64,000 nucleotides of DNA, taken from the NCBI GenBank assembly GCA_958295855.1, contig OY282383.1:2150481-2214480 (forward strand), in the 5' to 3' direction. Source of the DNA: an uncultured Poribacteria bacterium (GTDB taxonomy: Bacteria > Poribacteria > WGA-4E > WGA-3G). Below the pieces are notes generated by a model that searched no databases, had not been told where the DNA came from, and saw only the letters and a list, made by a program, of their open reading frames with translations. Made by a program: the position numbers and the translations under genes. Of this stretch, positions 34,734 through 44,130 are shown in pieces (within the stretch, counting starts at the first letter, position 1; every line of letters begins with the position of its first letter).

Positions 34734-34802
34734 ATTATTCCTTTCGGTAAAGCTGCTGGCGCAGTCAAGGGAAGAGATAAATCAGATGCGCCTATCTCCA
34801 CC

Positions 34803-35408
34803 TCATGCCTTCTGTGCCACCATACTGGCGAGGATGCCGAGGATCCTGTCGCACCGCTCAATTGTATAGACTGTCATATCAATGTGCAGGCTCTTTTCCT
34901 CCAATTTGAGGAACAGCCACTCTACTCCTGTCGTGGAAACACCATAAACGCAACGGATATCATTTCCTTTTTCAGCATTAAAGCGTTGGGCGGCGAGCAT
35001 CTCGGCGACACATTGTCCAAGCCCCTGTTTTATGTCAACATTTTTTGCCTCAACAAGGATAATGACAGGTGCCTCCACATAAAATTGGTTTGGCGATAGG
35101 CTCACTAAGAAATCGCACACCCCTGTCAAGTTGTTTTCGACATCAACGCTGAACTCAATTCCAGAAAACAGACTGATGCGACGATCGAAGTGCTCAAGGA
35201 GCTCAACAAGCACATCGGCGACAATCAATTCCGACCGCGCTTTCTCTGTGCCGATGGCGGTGGCTAATGATGCCTTTTTCTCCAACCCCGTGGTGAGGTA
35301 CGCGCTTGGAACTACTGGCTCTATTTCAGAAAAAAGCCCTATAGCCCCCATCGTATCGAGTTGGAACGTTTCTTGGACTGTTTCTAGGGTAAAGTTGCTA
35401 TACGCCAT
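34803..35408 (-). CDS. PD-(D/E)XK nuclease-fold protein
   Basis: 201 residues, AGGAGG before ATG 35408. GVCDFLVSLSP and PVIILVEAKNVD give the D ... E-x-K signature of the restriction-endonuclease fold. It is followed by a helix with GQCVAEMLAAQ, as in small uncharacterised type I R-protein N-terminal-like proteins common in cyanobacteria and related genomes. It may cleave nucleic acid or, when catalytically weak, act as a binding protein. It is near the NERD-helicase on the same strand. Confidence 0.65.
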   Translation of the reverse strand: MAYSNFTLETVQETFQLDTMGAIGLFSEIEPVVPSAYLTTGLEKKASLATAIGTEKARSELIVADVLVELLEHFDRRISLFSGIEFSVDVENNLTGVCDFLVSLSPNQFYVEAPVIILVEAKNVDIKQGLGQCVAEMLAAQRFNAEKGNDIRCVYGVSTTGVEWLFLKLEEKSLHIDMTVYTIERCDRILGILASMVAQKA

Positions 35409-35478
35409 GCGAGAGAACCTCCTGTCATACCAAGTTGTGAACGAAAAGTGAAAACGGACAAGGCACTAGAGAGATTGC

Positions 35479-37413
35479 CTACTTTTTATCCTTTTTCTCC
35501 TCCTCGTCAACGACTTCGTATTCAGCGTCAACGACTTCGCTATCGGCGGGGCCAGCAGGCGCATCCGCAGCGGAAGGCTCGGTAGGTGCAGCACCCGCAT
35601 CCGCACCGGCTGTCTGTTGATACAGCTGCGCCGAAGCCTCATGCCACACCTGCGTCAGTGTATCCGTTGCGGATTGGATGTCAGTAGGATTGTTCGCCTC
35701 TAACGCCTTTTTGACGCTCGCAACGGCATCGTTCACCTTCGCTTTGGTAGCATCGTCTATCTTGTCCTCGAATTCCTTCAGGTTTTTCTCTGTCTCATAA
35801 ACTAGAGAATCGGCGCGGTTCCGGGTCTCAACTTCCTCTCTTTTTTGCTTATCCTCCTCGGCGTGAGATTCTGCATCTTTCACCATCTGCTCAATTTCGG
35901 CATCGGTGAGCCCGGAGGAGGCAGTAATCGTAATCTTCTGTTCCTTGCCTGTCGCCGTATCCTTGGCGGACACGTTGAGAATCCCGTTTGCGTCAATATC
36001 AAACGTAACCTCAATCTGTGGCATGCCTCTGGGGGCCGGGGGCAGCTCGCCCAAGCGGAACCGGCCAATCGTCTTGTTGTAAACAGCCTGCTCCCGTTCC
36101 CCCTGAAGGACATGTACATCAACTGCTGTCTGGCTATCCTCTGCCGTTGTGAACTTCTCCGACTTCTTGATAGGAATCGTGGTATTCTTTTCAATTAACC
36201 GTGTAAACATCCCCCCTAGCGTCTCAATACCGAGTGAGAGTGGGGTGACATCCAACAACAGAATGTCTTTGACTTCGTCATCACCTGCGAGGACTCCGCC
36301 TTGGATGGCGGCACCGATCGCGACTACCTCGTCTGGATTGACTCCTTTGTGCGGCTCTTTGCCGAAGAGTTGCTGCACGGCTTCCTGTACCTTGGGCATC
36401 CGTGTTTGCCCACCAACCAGGATAACTTCCTCAATATCAGCGGGTTGCATCTCTGCATCCGAGAGGGCTTGTCGGCACGGCTCAAGCGAACGTTCTATGA
36501 GTGCATCCGTAATCTGTTCCAGTTTTGCGCGGGTGAGCGTCAAATTGAGGTGCTTCGGGCCGCTGGCATCGACGGTGATAAACGGCAGGTTGATGTCTGT
36601 CTGTAGCGTGCTTGAGAGTTCACATTTTGCTGTTTCTGCTGCCTCTTTCAAGCGTTGCAAAGCCATCTGATCGTTACGCAGATCGATGCCTTGGCTGCTG
36701 AGGAATTCTTGCGCCATCCAGTCGATAACCGTCTGGTCGAAGTCATCGCCTCCGAGGTGCGTATCGCCGTTCGTGCTGTTCACATGGAAGACTCCGCCGC
36801 CGATTTCCAGAATAGAGACATCGAATGTGCCACCACCCAGGTCGTAGACTGCGATTTTCCGGTCGCCTTCATTTTGCAAGCCGTAGGCGAGCGATGCGGC
36901 GGTAGGCTCGTTGATAATCCGCAGCACTTCTAACCCGGCGATTTTACCTGCATCTGCCGTTGCCTGGCGTTGGGAATCGTTAAAATAGGCAGGCACGGTG
37001 ATAACAGCCTGCGTGACCTCTTCCCCGAGATACGCCTCGGCGGTTTCCTTCATTTTCCGTAAAACCATGGCGGAGATTTCGGGAGGCGAGTAATCTTTGC
37101 CATCAATGTTTACGGCAACATCGCCATCTTTATCGGCTTTTAATTCATAAGGGACGCGGGAGGCATCGTCGCCAATCTCGCTATATTTGCGCCCCACGAA
37201 CCTTTTAATAGAAAAGATTGTATTTTGAGGGTTCGTGATAGCTTGTCTTTTGGCAACCTGCCCAACGGGGCGCTCTCCCTCCTTGGTAAACCCGACAACC
37301 GAGGGAGTCGTCCGATTCCCCTCCGCGTTTTCGATAACCTTCGCATCGCCGCTCTCCAAGACAGCCACGCACGAATTGGTTGTTCCTAAATCAATGCCAA
37401 TAACCTTGCTCAT
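35479..37413 (-). CDS. dnaK: Chaperone DnaK (Hsp70)
   Basis: 644 residues with the full Hsp70 layout: [14 protein letters not shown] phosphate loop, [27 protein letters not shown], the linker and substrate domain from about residue 390 ([14 protein letters not shown]), a helical lid and a disordered acidic tail ending EEEKKDKK. It refolds client proteins by ATP cycling with DnaJ and GrpE, neither of which is in the window. GGAGA is upstream of ATG 37413. No CIRCE element (TTAGCACTC-N9-GAGTGCTAA) is visible. Confidence 0.98.
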   Translation of the reverse strand: MSKVIGIDLGTTNSCVAVLESGDAKVIENAEGNRTTPSVVGFTKEGERPVGQVAKRQAITNPQNTIFSIKRFVGRKYSEIGDDASRVPYELKADKDGDVAVNIDGKDYSPPEISAMVLRKMKETAEAYLGEEVTQAVITVPAYFNDSQRQATADAGKIAGLEVLRIINEPTAASLAYGLQNEGDRKIAVYDLGGGTFDVSILEIGGGVFHVNSTNGDTHLGGDDFDQTVIDWMAQEFLSSQGIDLRNDQMALQRLKEAAETAKCELSSTLQTDINLPFITVDASGPKHLNLTLTRAKLEQITDALIERSLEPCRQALSDAEMQPADIEEVILVGGQTRMPKVQEAVQQLFGKEPHKGVNPDEVVAIGAAIQGGVLAGDDEVKDILLLDVTPLSLGIETLGGMFTRLIEKNTTIPIKKSEKFTTAEDSQTAVDVHVLQGEREQAVYNKTIGRFRLGELPPAPRGMPQIEVTFDIDANGILNVSAKDTATGKEQKITITASSGLTDAEIEQMVKDAESHAEEDKQKREEVETRNRADSLVYETEKNLKEFEDKIDDATKAKVNDAVASVKKALEANNPTDIQSATDTLTQVWHEASAQLYQQTAGADAGAAPTEPSAADAPAGPADSEVVDAEYEVVDEEEKKDKK

Positions 37414-37495
37414 TTCAAATCTCCATTTATGTAGTTTGTTTTATTGCTATAACCTAGATAGGCAGAGACAGGGCTCTGCCATGACAATGCAAACG

Positions 37496-37511
37496 TGCAA
37501 TATCTATGCCA
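37496..37511 (-). promoter_or_regulatory. Possible sigma54-type promoter upstream of dnaK
   Basis: On the minus strand TGGCAT-N5-TTGCA fits the -24/-12 pattern (consensus TGGCAC-N5-TTGC). It lies about 83-98 bases before the dnaK start. A single match to a short pattern can be chance. Confidence 0.25.
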
Positions 37512-37604
37512 ATCCCAATCATCGCAAATTAGGGATATCTATGGCGGGCGTGTGCCAAATTGGCAGTTTCTATCTCCTAATTGAGAGGATTTTGGTGTTG
37601 CAAG

Positions 37605-38411
37605 TCAATTTGACATACCTTGAACACTATATTTCTGTTTGAGAGTGCCCCACGTTGTTGACAATTTTGCGGTGGGTTCAACTGCCAATATTTCTTGGAT
37701 ACCGCCCTGAATCTCTTTAATCTCATCTTGGGATAGCCCTCGGTTGAAGAGCGCGAACTCGTCAATATCGCCGTTGTAGTAACGGTTTAAATTGGGGGGT
37801 TCTTCCGTTCCGAGCAGAAGAGGTGCATCAATTGGCACCAACTTGTCCCCAGTCTTCGGGTAATCTATCAGCACTTCGCCATCAAGGTAGACAGTCCACC
37901 ACTTTCCGGTCTGAAACGAGACAGCAATATGTTGCCATTTATCTTTGACGACATCGCGAGGGCTTTGCGCAGGAACCGCTCTGCCACCCGTTAATTTCCA
38001 TCCCATCCATATAAAGCCATCCGGATGGAGAAGTATCTCAAAAAATTCTTGCACATCGGGGCCCTTCGCCGCTATAAGTTGCCAGGTATCGGGGCCTGCT
38101 TTCAATGTCGGACGAATCCATGCCGCAATGGTAATGCCATCGGTAAACTCAAACATCTCGGAATGTTCAACCCGAACAATGCCATCCTTCCCGCCCAAAT
38201 TAACCGCTTTCCCGAATGTGCCATCGCTCCACCCAGAATCTCCCTCCAATTTTCCATCGTTTCCGTTCCCAGACAGATCTGCGACGGTTTTACCGCCGCC
38301 CTCTTCAAATGCAAAGTAAACGACTAAGCCTTCCAACTCTTCAGCCATGCTGGCAATTTGAAAACTACTTGCCAGATAGACTGCGGACAGGAAAATGATA
38401 AAATTGCGCAT
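37605..38411 (-). CDS. Secreted LamG/concanavalin-fold protein
   Basis: 268 residues. A signal peptide (residues 1-22, ending SMA) and one LamG-like jelly roll: YFAFEEGGGKTVADLSGNGN, ITIAAWIRP, WQHIAVSFQTGKWWTVYLDGE and DIDEFALFNRGLS are its conserved strands. LamG domains bind carbohydrate or serve in adhesion. The C-terminus AKLSTTWGTLKQ is nearly the same as the end of the 1535-residue surface protein (KLTTTWGDLKVQE), although the rest is unrelated. GGAG precedes ATG 38411. Confidence 0.85.
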   Translation of the reverse strand: MRNFIIFLSAVYLASSFQIASMAEELEGLVVYFAFEEGGGKTVADLSGNGNDGKLEGDSGWSDGTFGKAVNLGGKDGIVRVEHSEMFEFTDGITIAAWIRPTLKAGPDTWQLIAAKGPDVQEFFEILLHPDGFIWMGWKLTGGRAVPAQSPRDVVKDKWQHIAVSFQTGKWWTVYLDGEVLIDYPKTGDKLVPIDAPLLLGTEEPPNLNRYYNGDIDEFALFNRGLSQDEIKEIQGGIQEILAVEPTAKLSTTWGTLKQKYSVQGMSN

Positions 38412-38501
38412 GAGTGTACTCCATTGCTATCGTTTGCGGATGGATAGAGGAACGTTCCATATCCAATGCCGCCGTGATGGGTATAAGATGGCAGAATGTG
38501 G

Positions 38502-38870
38502 CTATTGCAAACCCAATTCCAAATCCGGAGTCTGTTGACGTAGCCTTCGAATCGGTGCCATATTCAGCATCGGATTCCCTTTGACAGATAAATGCGTTAG
38601 ACGCGTTAAGTTTTCAACAGGACTGATGTCGCCGATGGGATTATAGTCGAGATTTAACCTTCTCAGTTGTGTCAATCCCGTCAGCGGTGTGATGTCGCTG
38701 ATTTGGTTACGCGGGAGCCATAAGTCCGTTAAACCTGTGGCTTTTTCCAGCCCTGTTAAGTCTCTTATACCTCTTCCGTCGGCATTCAGGCACTCTAATT
38801 TTTTCAGATTAAGCAAATGGGAAAGTGCCTTGATAGCCGCGCGGCCGCGAGACATGCCAAATGCCCTCAT
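38502..38870 (-). pseudogene. Leucine-rich-repeat protein fragment
   Basis: A 122-codon frame with about four internalin/SDS22-type repeats (LTDLWLPRNQISDITPL, LRRLNLDYNPIGDISPV, THLSVKGNP). The open frame starts inside the PhyH gene and overlaps its last 62 bases in another frame. A true LRR protein would have a signal peptide and more repeats, so the 5' part is probably lost. It could still be translated from ATG 38855 or 38870. Confidence 0.55.
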
Positions 38871-39531
38871 ACATCGGGGTTACCTGATAATGGCACACCA
38901 CATTGCTCCGCTCCATATCGTCCCGTTCCTTAGCACCTTGGTGTGGCATGTGGTTGATGAACACAACGCAATCGCCAGCATTCGGGTGGAGAATCACGTG
39001 TTCTTGTGCTTCGCACCACGTCTCAAATTTGGGACGCTCCAACGGGTACAGATGCGGTGGTTCCACTAGATGCCCGCCTTTGATAAACTTGAGGTGCCCT
39101 TCCCCCGGAGCGTTGTTTTGAAAATAGAAGGTGGTATTAATGCCCACCGGTGCCATCGCAAACGGGTGTTCCTGGACGTACCGCTTTTCCTGCCAATAAC
39201 CGTAAAAGTCCATGTGCCATTCTTGGAGATAGGGCCCTGGGTTGATATGTGCGCGCAGGCTCCGCAGCTGGCACTGTTTGCCCATCAAGCCTTCAAGATA
39301 GGGACGAATGCTGGGATGCCCTACAAAAGGCGCGTAGGTATCCGGCTCCCGATCGAGTAAGGTATCAAACCACATGTTACCGACAGCGTTTAAGCCTTCC
39401 TCCCATCCCATTTCGCGCGCATGGTTAATCCGCAGGCGCACCTGTTCTGTTTCCTCCGGTGATAATGCCCCTTCTATTAAAACAAAACCTTCCTGTTGCA
39501 GTTGTGCAAGTTTGTCTTTGATGTCTGCCAT
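38809..39531 (-). CDS. Phytanoyl-CoA dioxygenase family protein, second of four
   Basis: 240 residues, AAAGGAG before ATG 39531. Iron ligands are WHMDFYG (His, Asp) and HMPHQGAK (second His), with an Arg candidate in MERSNVVCHY. GEGHLKFIKGGH is the usual loop. The final residues (GIWHVSRPRGYQGTFPFA) lie in the overlap with the LRR frame, and the C-terminus may have been made by that junction. Substrate unknown; a ThuA gene is upstream. Confidence 0.8.
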   Translation of the reverse strand: MADIKDKLAQLQQEGFVLIEGALSPEETEQVRLRINHAREMGWEEGLNAVGNMWFDTLLDREPDTYAPFVGHPSIRPYLEGLMGKQCQLRSLRAHINPGPYLQEWHMDFYGYWQEKRYVQEHPFAMAPVGINTTFYFQNNAPGEGHLKFIKGGHLVEPPHLYPLERPKFETWCEAQEHVILHPNAGDCVVFINHMPHQGAKERDDMERSNVVCHYQVTPMYEGIWHVSRPRGYQGTFPFA

Positions 39532-39711
39532 GGTTCAATCTCCTTTTGCAGATTCAGTGTTGTTGGCACAATTCTATACTCTTAATCACAAGATGTCAAC
39601 CTTTTCAATATTTTGCGCATCTTCGGTTTGCATTGGATATCAATAAAGTTGGACAGGCACAGGTGCCTGTCCCTACAGGATTTTCGTTAACTATGACCGG
39701 ACAGTTTTCCT

Positions 39712-40440
39712 TCAATCTAGGGGTTCTAAGGGTTGTGCATTCCCGAAAACAGGTGTCGGTGCATTCCCTAGTGCCGCCCATCGCGCAGCATTCGCAATAA
39801 CCTGCCGAACGTTCTCATCGTAATAGATCGGATACGTTTCATGGCCAGGACGGAAATAGAAGATTTTCCCTCTGCCACGATAGTAACAACACCCACTCCG
39901 GAACACCTCGCCACCGGGGAACCAACTGATAAAAATAAGTGTGTCTGGCTCCGGAATGTCAAAAGGTTCGCCATACATTTCAGCGTGCTCAATTTCAAAG
40001 TATTCCCCGAGCCCATCGACAATTGGGTGTCCGTGCTCAATAACCCATAGCCGCTCTTTTTCTGCCGCTTCGCGCCATTTGAGGCTACACGACGTACCCA
40101 TCAACCCGGTAAACGGTTTAGAGTAGTGTGCAGAGTGTAAGACGATAAGCCCCATGCCATCTAGTACACGCGCCCGAACCTTCGCAGCAATTGCGTCCTC
40201 AACTGCCCCATGCGCGGCGTGGCCCCACCATATTAGCACATCTGTGTTTGCTAACACATCGTCGGTTAAGCCGTGTTCGGGTTCATCTAAAGTGGCGGTT
40301 CGCACGTCAAACCCGCCGGTTCCATTGAGCCCGTCGGCGATGGCAGCGTGAATACCCTTCGGGTAAATTCCGCGAATGGTTTCGTTCGTTTTCTCGTGTC
40401 TAAATTCATTCCAGACTGTAACCTGAATCGGTTGCGTCAT
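39712..40440 (-). CDS. ThuA-domain protein
   Basis: 242 residues; AAGGAG before ATG 40440. The glutamine-amidotransferase-like fold is visible in [28 protein letters not shown] and [15 protein letters not shown]. ThuA proteins were first linked to trehalose uptake and act on sugars in other pathways; the class I amidotransferase Cys is not obvious, so hydrolase rather than amidotransferase activity is likely. It lies between a PhyH gene and a small zinc-finger-like protein. Confidence 0.85.
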   Translation of the reverse strand: MTQPIQVTVWNEFRHEKTNETIRGIYPKGIHAAIADGLNGTGGFDVRTATLDEPEHGLTDDVLANTDVLIWWGHAAHGAVEDAIAAKVRARVLDGMGLIVLHSAHYSKPFTGLMGTSCSLKWREAAEKERLWVIEHGHPIVDGLGEYFEIEHAEMYGEPFDIPEPDTLIFISWFPGGEVFRSGCCYYRGRGKIFYFRPGHETYPIYYDENVRQVIANAARWAALGNAPTPVFGNAQPLEPLD

Positions 40441-40512
40441 AAGTTTCTCCTTAAAATAGCGTACGGGCGAGCCTTGTGGAATCGCCCCTACAGGATATGT
40501 GTCATAACGGTT

Positions 40513-40758
40513 TCATTCAGTCAACACAGAGCGGCGTGCTTTGGCGCGCTTGGCTGTCTCAACTAATTCGCGCAGCGTGACAATTAATGCATCGGCTGTC
40601 TCATGTGTAAACGAGGCTTCCGCATCTTCTGGACAAACCCACGCATATACATTCGGGACGTGGACAGATATGCCGTCCTCGCTATATGCAAATACGGTTG
40701 GCCGCCACTCTTTTTTTTTGTTGTATTGCCCACAAATTGGGGCCGGTTTGGGTGCCAT
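40513..40758 (-). CDS. Small YgiT/MqsA-like protein
   Basis: 81 residues, AGGAGGATATAATTT before ATG 40758. The middle VYAWVCPEDAEASF and the following helix ADALIVTLRELVETAKR match the core of YgiT-type antitoxin zinc-finger proteins. The CxxC pairs are incomplete (one Cys in ICGQ, one in WVCP), so zinc binding is doubtful. No toxin gene is adjacent. Confidence 0.45.
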   Translation of the reverse strand: MAPKPAPICGQYNKKKEWRPTVFAYSEDGISVHVPNVYAWVCPEDAEASFTHETADALIVTLRELVETAKRAKARRSVLTE

Positions 40759-40866
40759 AAATTATATCCTCCTGCGTCTGCGGCGTGTAAAGGGAGGAAA
40801 TTCCCAATAAGCAGACCACAAACTCAATGTAAATCTGTGGATGCCTTCGTCTAAAGAATCCACAAA

Positions 40867-42060
40867 TTAGAACGCTAACGCTGTCTCCACCGCTTCATCG
40901 TAGTCTACCGCCTCCACTTCAAATCCGAAAAGGTTTCGGAAGCGTCGTCTGAAACCGGCGTAGTCAGAGAGTTCATGGAAATTGTCGGTATTAATTTGTT
41001 CCCAACGGCCGGTGACAGCATCTGTTACCTCACGCTGCAATTCCCTGTCATCCAGTCGAATGTAACGTTCGCCATCCAGCTGAGGCTGCATCCCAGGGCC
41101 AAGATGTTCCGAGAAAAGGCGTTTCATCTGTCCGATTGGTGCCTCATTGATGCCCTGTGCATTCATAATATCGTAGAGGATACTAATATAAAGTGGCACC
41201 ACAGGAATTGCTGCGGATGCTTGCGTAACCACCGCTTTGTTGACAGAAATATAAGCATTACCACCGAGTTCGTTCACAAGGCGTTGGTGAAGCGCGTCAA
41301 CACGTACCTTCAGGTCATCTTTTGCTTTCCCGATGGTACCGTCACGATAAATCGGCCAGGTTAAGGCACTGCCGATATAGGTATAGGCAACAACCGTCAC
41401 CGCTGGGGCAAGCAAATCCGCCTCTGCCAAAGCTGAAACCCACATCTCCAAATCTTCGCCGCCCATCACAGCAACTGTGTCGGAGATTTCTTGCTCACTT
41501 GCAGGTTCAATCGTGACCGGAACGACAACCTCACGATGCAGATCGATAGTTTTCCCTGTATACGACTCGCCGATGGGCTTCAGCACAGAGTGATGCGATT
41601 CGCCTGTGTGCGGGTGTATCCGCCGTGGTGCTGCAATGCTATAGACAAGGACATCTATTTTGCCAAAATTTGCTTTAATCCGGCGGATGGATTCCTGCTT
41701 CACCTCATCCGAGAAGGCATCTCCGTTGAGGCTCTCCGCGAAAAACCCATCATGGGATGCTTGCTGATGGAATGCAACGGTGTTATAGTAGCCTGCTGTA
41801 GCGGTGCGCCGGCTATCCGCTGGGCGTTCGTAGAGGAGGCCCAGCGTTTTAGCACCGTAAGCCCACGTCAACGCAATGCGAGAAGCAAGCCCGTAACCTT
41901 GCGATGCCCCGATAATAAGGGCGTTTAAGCCCGCGTCCTTGTGAGACATGCTTCGCTTAACCAGTTCTATCTGGTTTTGAACATTTTTCTGACACCCAGC
42001 AGGATGCGCGTTGGTACAGATAAAACCGCGAATCCGAGGCTTAACAATTTGAACTGCCAT
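40867..42060 (-). CDS. fabV: FabV-type enoyl-ACP/trans-2-enoyl-CoA reductase
   Basis: 397 residues from ATG 42060 (AGAAGGA upstream), normal for FabV (about 400). LIIGASQGYGLASRI is the NADH-binding loop, YSIAAPRR and TYIGS are conserved, and YRDGTIGKAK holds the Tyr-x8-Lys catalytic pair. GCQKNV is the N-terminal family signature. It reduces enoyl-ACP or enoyl-CoA in fatty-acid elongation. The ORF extends 18 codons upstream in frame, without a ribosome binding site there. Confidence 0.93.
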   Translation of the reverse strand: MAVQIVKPRIRGFICTNAHPAGCQKNVQNQIELVKRSMSHKDAGLNALIIGASQGYGLASRIALTWAYGAKTLGLLYERPADSRRTATAGYYNTVAFHQQASHDGFFAESLNGDAFSDEVKQESIRRIKANFGKIDVLVYSIAAPRRIHPHTGESHHSVLKPIGESYTGKTIDLHREVVVPVTIEPASEQEISDTVAVMGGEDLEMWVSALAEADLLAPAVTVVAYTYIGSALTWPIYRDGTIGKAKDDLKVRVDALHQRLVNELGGNAYISVNKAVVTQASAAIPVVPLYISILYDIMNAQGINEAPIGQMKRLFSEHLGPGMQPQLDGERYIRLDDRELQREVTDAVTGRWEQINTDNFHELSDYAGFRRRFRNLFGFEVEAVDYDEAVETALAF

Positions 42061-42116
42061 TGTATCCTTCTTTTTAAAAGTCTTTGCACATGCGGCAGGG
42101 CTCCGGACTGCCACGG

Positions 42117-42147
42117 AAACCCACGGCGTGTGCCTGCTACTTTAAAC
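42117..42147 (-). repeat. GTAGCAGGCACAC long-form repeat, intergenic copy
   Basis: The reverse complement reads AAAGTAGCAGGCACAC with GTGGGTTTCC, matching the copies at 9644 and 9962 that are translated. Here it lies between ridA and fabV. Confidence 0.85.
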
Positions 42148-42150
42148 AAG

Positions 42151-42612
42151 CTAATCCGTAATTTCCACCACCATTTCAACTTCAACCGGAATGCCGCCGG
42201 GCAATTGCACCATGCCAACCGCGGAACGCGTATGCTTGCCTTTATCGCCGAAGACCTCGACAAAAAAATCGGAGGCACCGTTGACGACAGCGGGCTGGTC
42301 GGTGAAGTCCGGTGCCGAATTAACAAACCCGACGACTTTCACCACTCGCTTAACTCTGTCCAGATCCCCCAAGGCGTGTTTGAGCGTACTCAACAAACCA
42401 ATTGCCACTTGGCGGGCAGAAGCGTAACCTTCTTCAACGGTTGCATCCGTGCCGAGTTGGCTTTTATAGATTTTGCCTTCACCTGTGCCGGGACCATGCC
42501 CAGAGGTAAACACCAGATTCCCTGTCTGAACTGTCGTGACGTAATTGGCTACCGGTACCGCGGGAGGTGGTAATTCCACACCTAATTCTTCAAGCCGTTG
42601 TTCTATTTTCAT
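42151..42612 (-). CDS. ridA: RidA/YjgF family protein
   Basis: 153 residues. GNLVFTSGHGPGTGEGK, LSTLKHALGDLDRVKRVVKV and HTRSAVGMVQLPGGIPVEVEM are family segments; the last contains the Arg that binds carboxylates in enamine deaminases. It removes reactive enamine or imine intermediates made by PLP enzymes. It is slightly longer than RidA (about 130), like the Rid group with an N-terminal extension. No clear Shine-Dalgarno. It precedes fabV by about 90 bases. Confidence 0.85.
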   Translation of the reverse strand: MKIEQRLEELGVELPPPAVPVANYVTTVQTGNLVFTSGHGPGTGEGKIYKSQLGTDATVEEGYASARQVAIGLLSTLKHALGDLDRVKRVVKVVGFVNSAPDFTDQPAVVNGASDFFVEVFGDKGKHTRSAVGMVQLPGGIPVEVEMVVEITD

Positions 42613-42780
42613 GTAATTTTAGTTCCCCCAAATTGCTTAATTCGGCGTGCGTACTAACGACGCGCGCCTACAGTAATTCTGCCAAATATACGATGTCGCG
42701 AATACGACACTTTCCATCTCTCTATTATTAAACAGATTTTCAGCAATTTTGTCAAGCAAACTTTATTTTCGTCTAATTGT

Positions 42781-43440
42781 TTGGTTGAAATAAGTTTCCG
42801 TATCCACTGAATCACGGAATACGCGGAATGACGCGGATTTTGGGCATCTCGCGGGGCAGCATTTTCGGTAACTTGCTATTAATTTCTTTGTAGGGGTACG
42901 TCTTGTGCCTACCCTGTGTTCTTGTGGGTCAGCTGCGCCGCGGATTTTTCTCGTCTGAATCGCGGATTTACGCGGATTACGCGGAAGTACGCGGATTTTG
43001 GGGCCCTCTCTATTCAACATCTTCGGTAAAGTGCCATTAATTTCTTTTCTTGTAGGGGTAGGCCTTGTGCCTACCCTGTGTTCTTGTGGGTCAGCTGCGC
43101 CGCGGATTTTTCTCGTCTGAATCGCGGATTTACGCGGATTACGCAGAATGACGCGGATTTTGGGGCCCTCTCTATTCAACATCTTCGGTAAAGTGCCATT
43201 AATTTCTTTTCTAGTAGGGGTAGGCCTTGTGCCTACCCTGTGTTCTTGTGGGTCAGCCGCGCCGCGCCTCCCTGATCAAAAATGCTGAACCGCGAGGCCC
43301 CCCAAAATCCACGTCATTCCGCGCTATCCGCGTAAATCCGCGATTCAGACGAAAAAGGAAGGGTAGGCACAAGGCCTACCCCTACAAAAAATGCTGAACC
43401 GCGAGGCCCCCCAAAATCCGCGTCATTCTGCGTCCTCTAA
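42781..43440. repeat. Intergenic repeat array upstream of the surface-protein gene
   Basis: About three direct units with a period near 161 bases (GTAGGGG at about 42890, 43052 and 43213), each holding ATCGCGGATTTACGCGGAT, TAGGCCTTGTGCCTACCCTG and GTGGGTCAGCTGCGCCGCGG. From about 43280 the same sequences continue in reverse orientation (TAGGCACAAGGCCTACCCC). No gene is supported; a 139-codon minus-strand frame is repeat sequence. Confidence 0.85.
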
Positions 43441-43447
43441 AAAAGTC

Positions 43448-43476
43448 TTGACATTTTAAACTTTTTGTCGTATAAT
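43448..43476 (+). promoter_or_regulatory. Perfect consensus sigma70 promoter
   Basis: TTGACA (43448-43453), 17-base spacer, TATAAT (43471-43476). The nearest convincing gene start is 44131, so the transcript has a leader of about 650 bases or is separate. Confidence 0.85.
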
Positions 43477-43772
43477 ATTTAATCATACAAGAAGGAAAAC
43501 TCACGCGCATCTAAGCGGTCAGTCTGTAACCGTGCCCGCGTGCCAGACGTTATTCTGCGTTACAAGGTGGAACCACAACCAGTAAGTTTTTCCCTCAAAA
43601 ATTATGAACGCCTATGAACATGAACCATAAAAAGCTTGATAAAACCCTCAATGTGAAAGAAAAGTGCCTGCAACAAACGCGCCTCCCCAAGGTGCTTGGA
43701 GGGTTATATGCCTGCAAGGTCCGGTTCACGTGTTCACACGTTTTGGATGATGTGAGCTTACAGTTCGGTTTA

Positions 43773-43806
43773 CCCCCCCCCGCACTTAACATACGTTAAG
43801 TATAAT
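43773..43806 (+). promoter_or_regulatory. C9 tract, ACTTAAC palindrome and -10 box
   Basis: Nine cytosines (43773-43781) are followed by ACTTAAC-ATAC-GTTAAGT (43784-43801), which overlaps TATAAT (43801-43806). There is no good -35 box at 17 bases, so an activator or phase-variable spacing would be needed. Confidence 0.35.
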
Positions 43807-44054
43807 CCCTATAAAACTTCACAAGCAACCCCCGTCGACCGCCACGGTCGGCGTGGCTTCGCGCCCGCACCCTCTTCGTCTCAAACCGACGGAGTGCGTT
43901 GCGGGCGGTTTTGTTCCCATAACCGATTGTTTTGTTCCCATAACCGATTCACGCTGCGTGACCCGCTGCGGCACACGCCGCGCATTGGACATCAGAGCGC
44001 ACACAAGCATTATTCAGGGAAAATCTCTTATCCCAAGTTATCTCACACACCGGG

Positions 44055-44089
44055 AAACCGTGGGCAGCATCCCACGGTTTTCCTCTTTT
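44055..44089 (+). terminator. Terminator or attenuator hairpin before surface-protein gene
   Basis: AAACCGTGGG-CAGCAT-CCCACGGTTT is a perfect 10-base-pair stem followed by TCCTCTTTT. It ends 42 bases before ATG 44131. It would stop transcription from 43448 unless antiterminated. Confidence 0.65.
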
Positions 44090-44130
44090 CACATAAGTTA
44101 ACTAACAGTTAGTATTTAAGGAGGAGACTA

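Larger units (their letters stand above)
43477..44130 (+). other. Long leader or noncoding transcript region
   Basis: No convincing gene. A 61-codon frame at 43614-43799 lacks a domain and a clear ribosome binding site. The segment has TTTGTTCCCATAACCGATT twice in tandem (43912-43949), GC-rich inverted repeats near 43840-43910, a poly-C tract with palindrome at 43773-43801, and a terminator-like hairpin at 44055-44089. It could be a structured 5' leader of the surface-protein gene, or a short RNA that ends at the hairpin. Confidence 0.4.

Noticed and set aside
42763..43182. 139-codon minus-strand frame
   Set aside because: The translation consists of exact duplications that follow the 161-base intergenic repeats; there is no binding site or domain.
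42781..43440. Possible CRISPR array
   Set aside because: The repeating unit is about 161 bases with internal repeats and reversed copies. There are no short identical repeats with unique spacers of equal length, and no cas genes.
43614..43799. 61-codon frame in the long leader
   Set aside because: No clear Shine-Dalgarno, no domain, and it ends in the poly-C tract; kept as leader or noncoding RNA.
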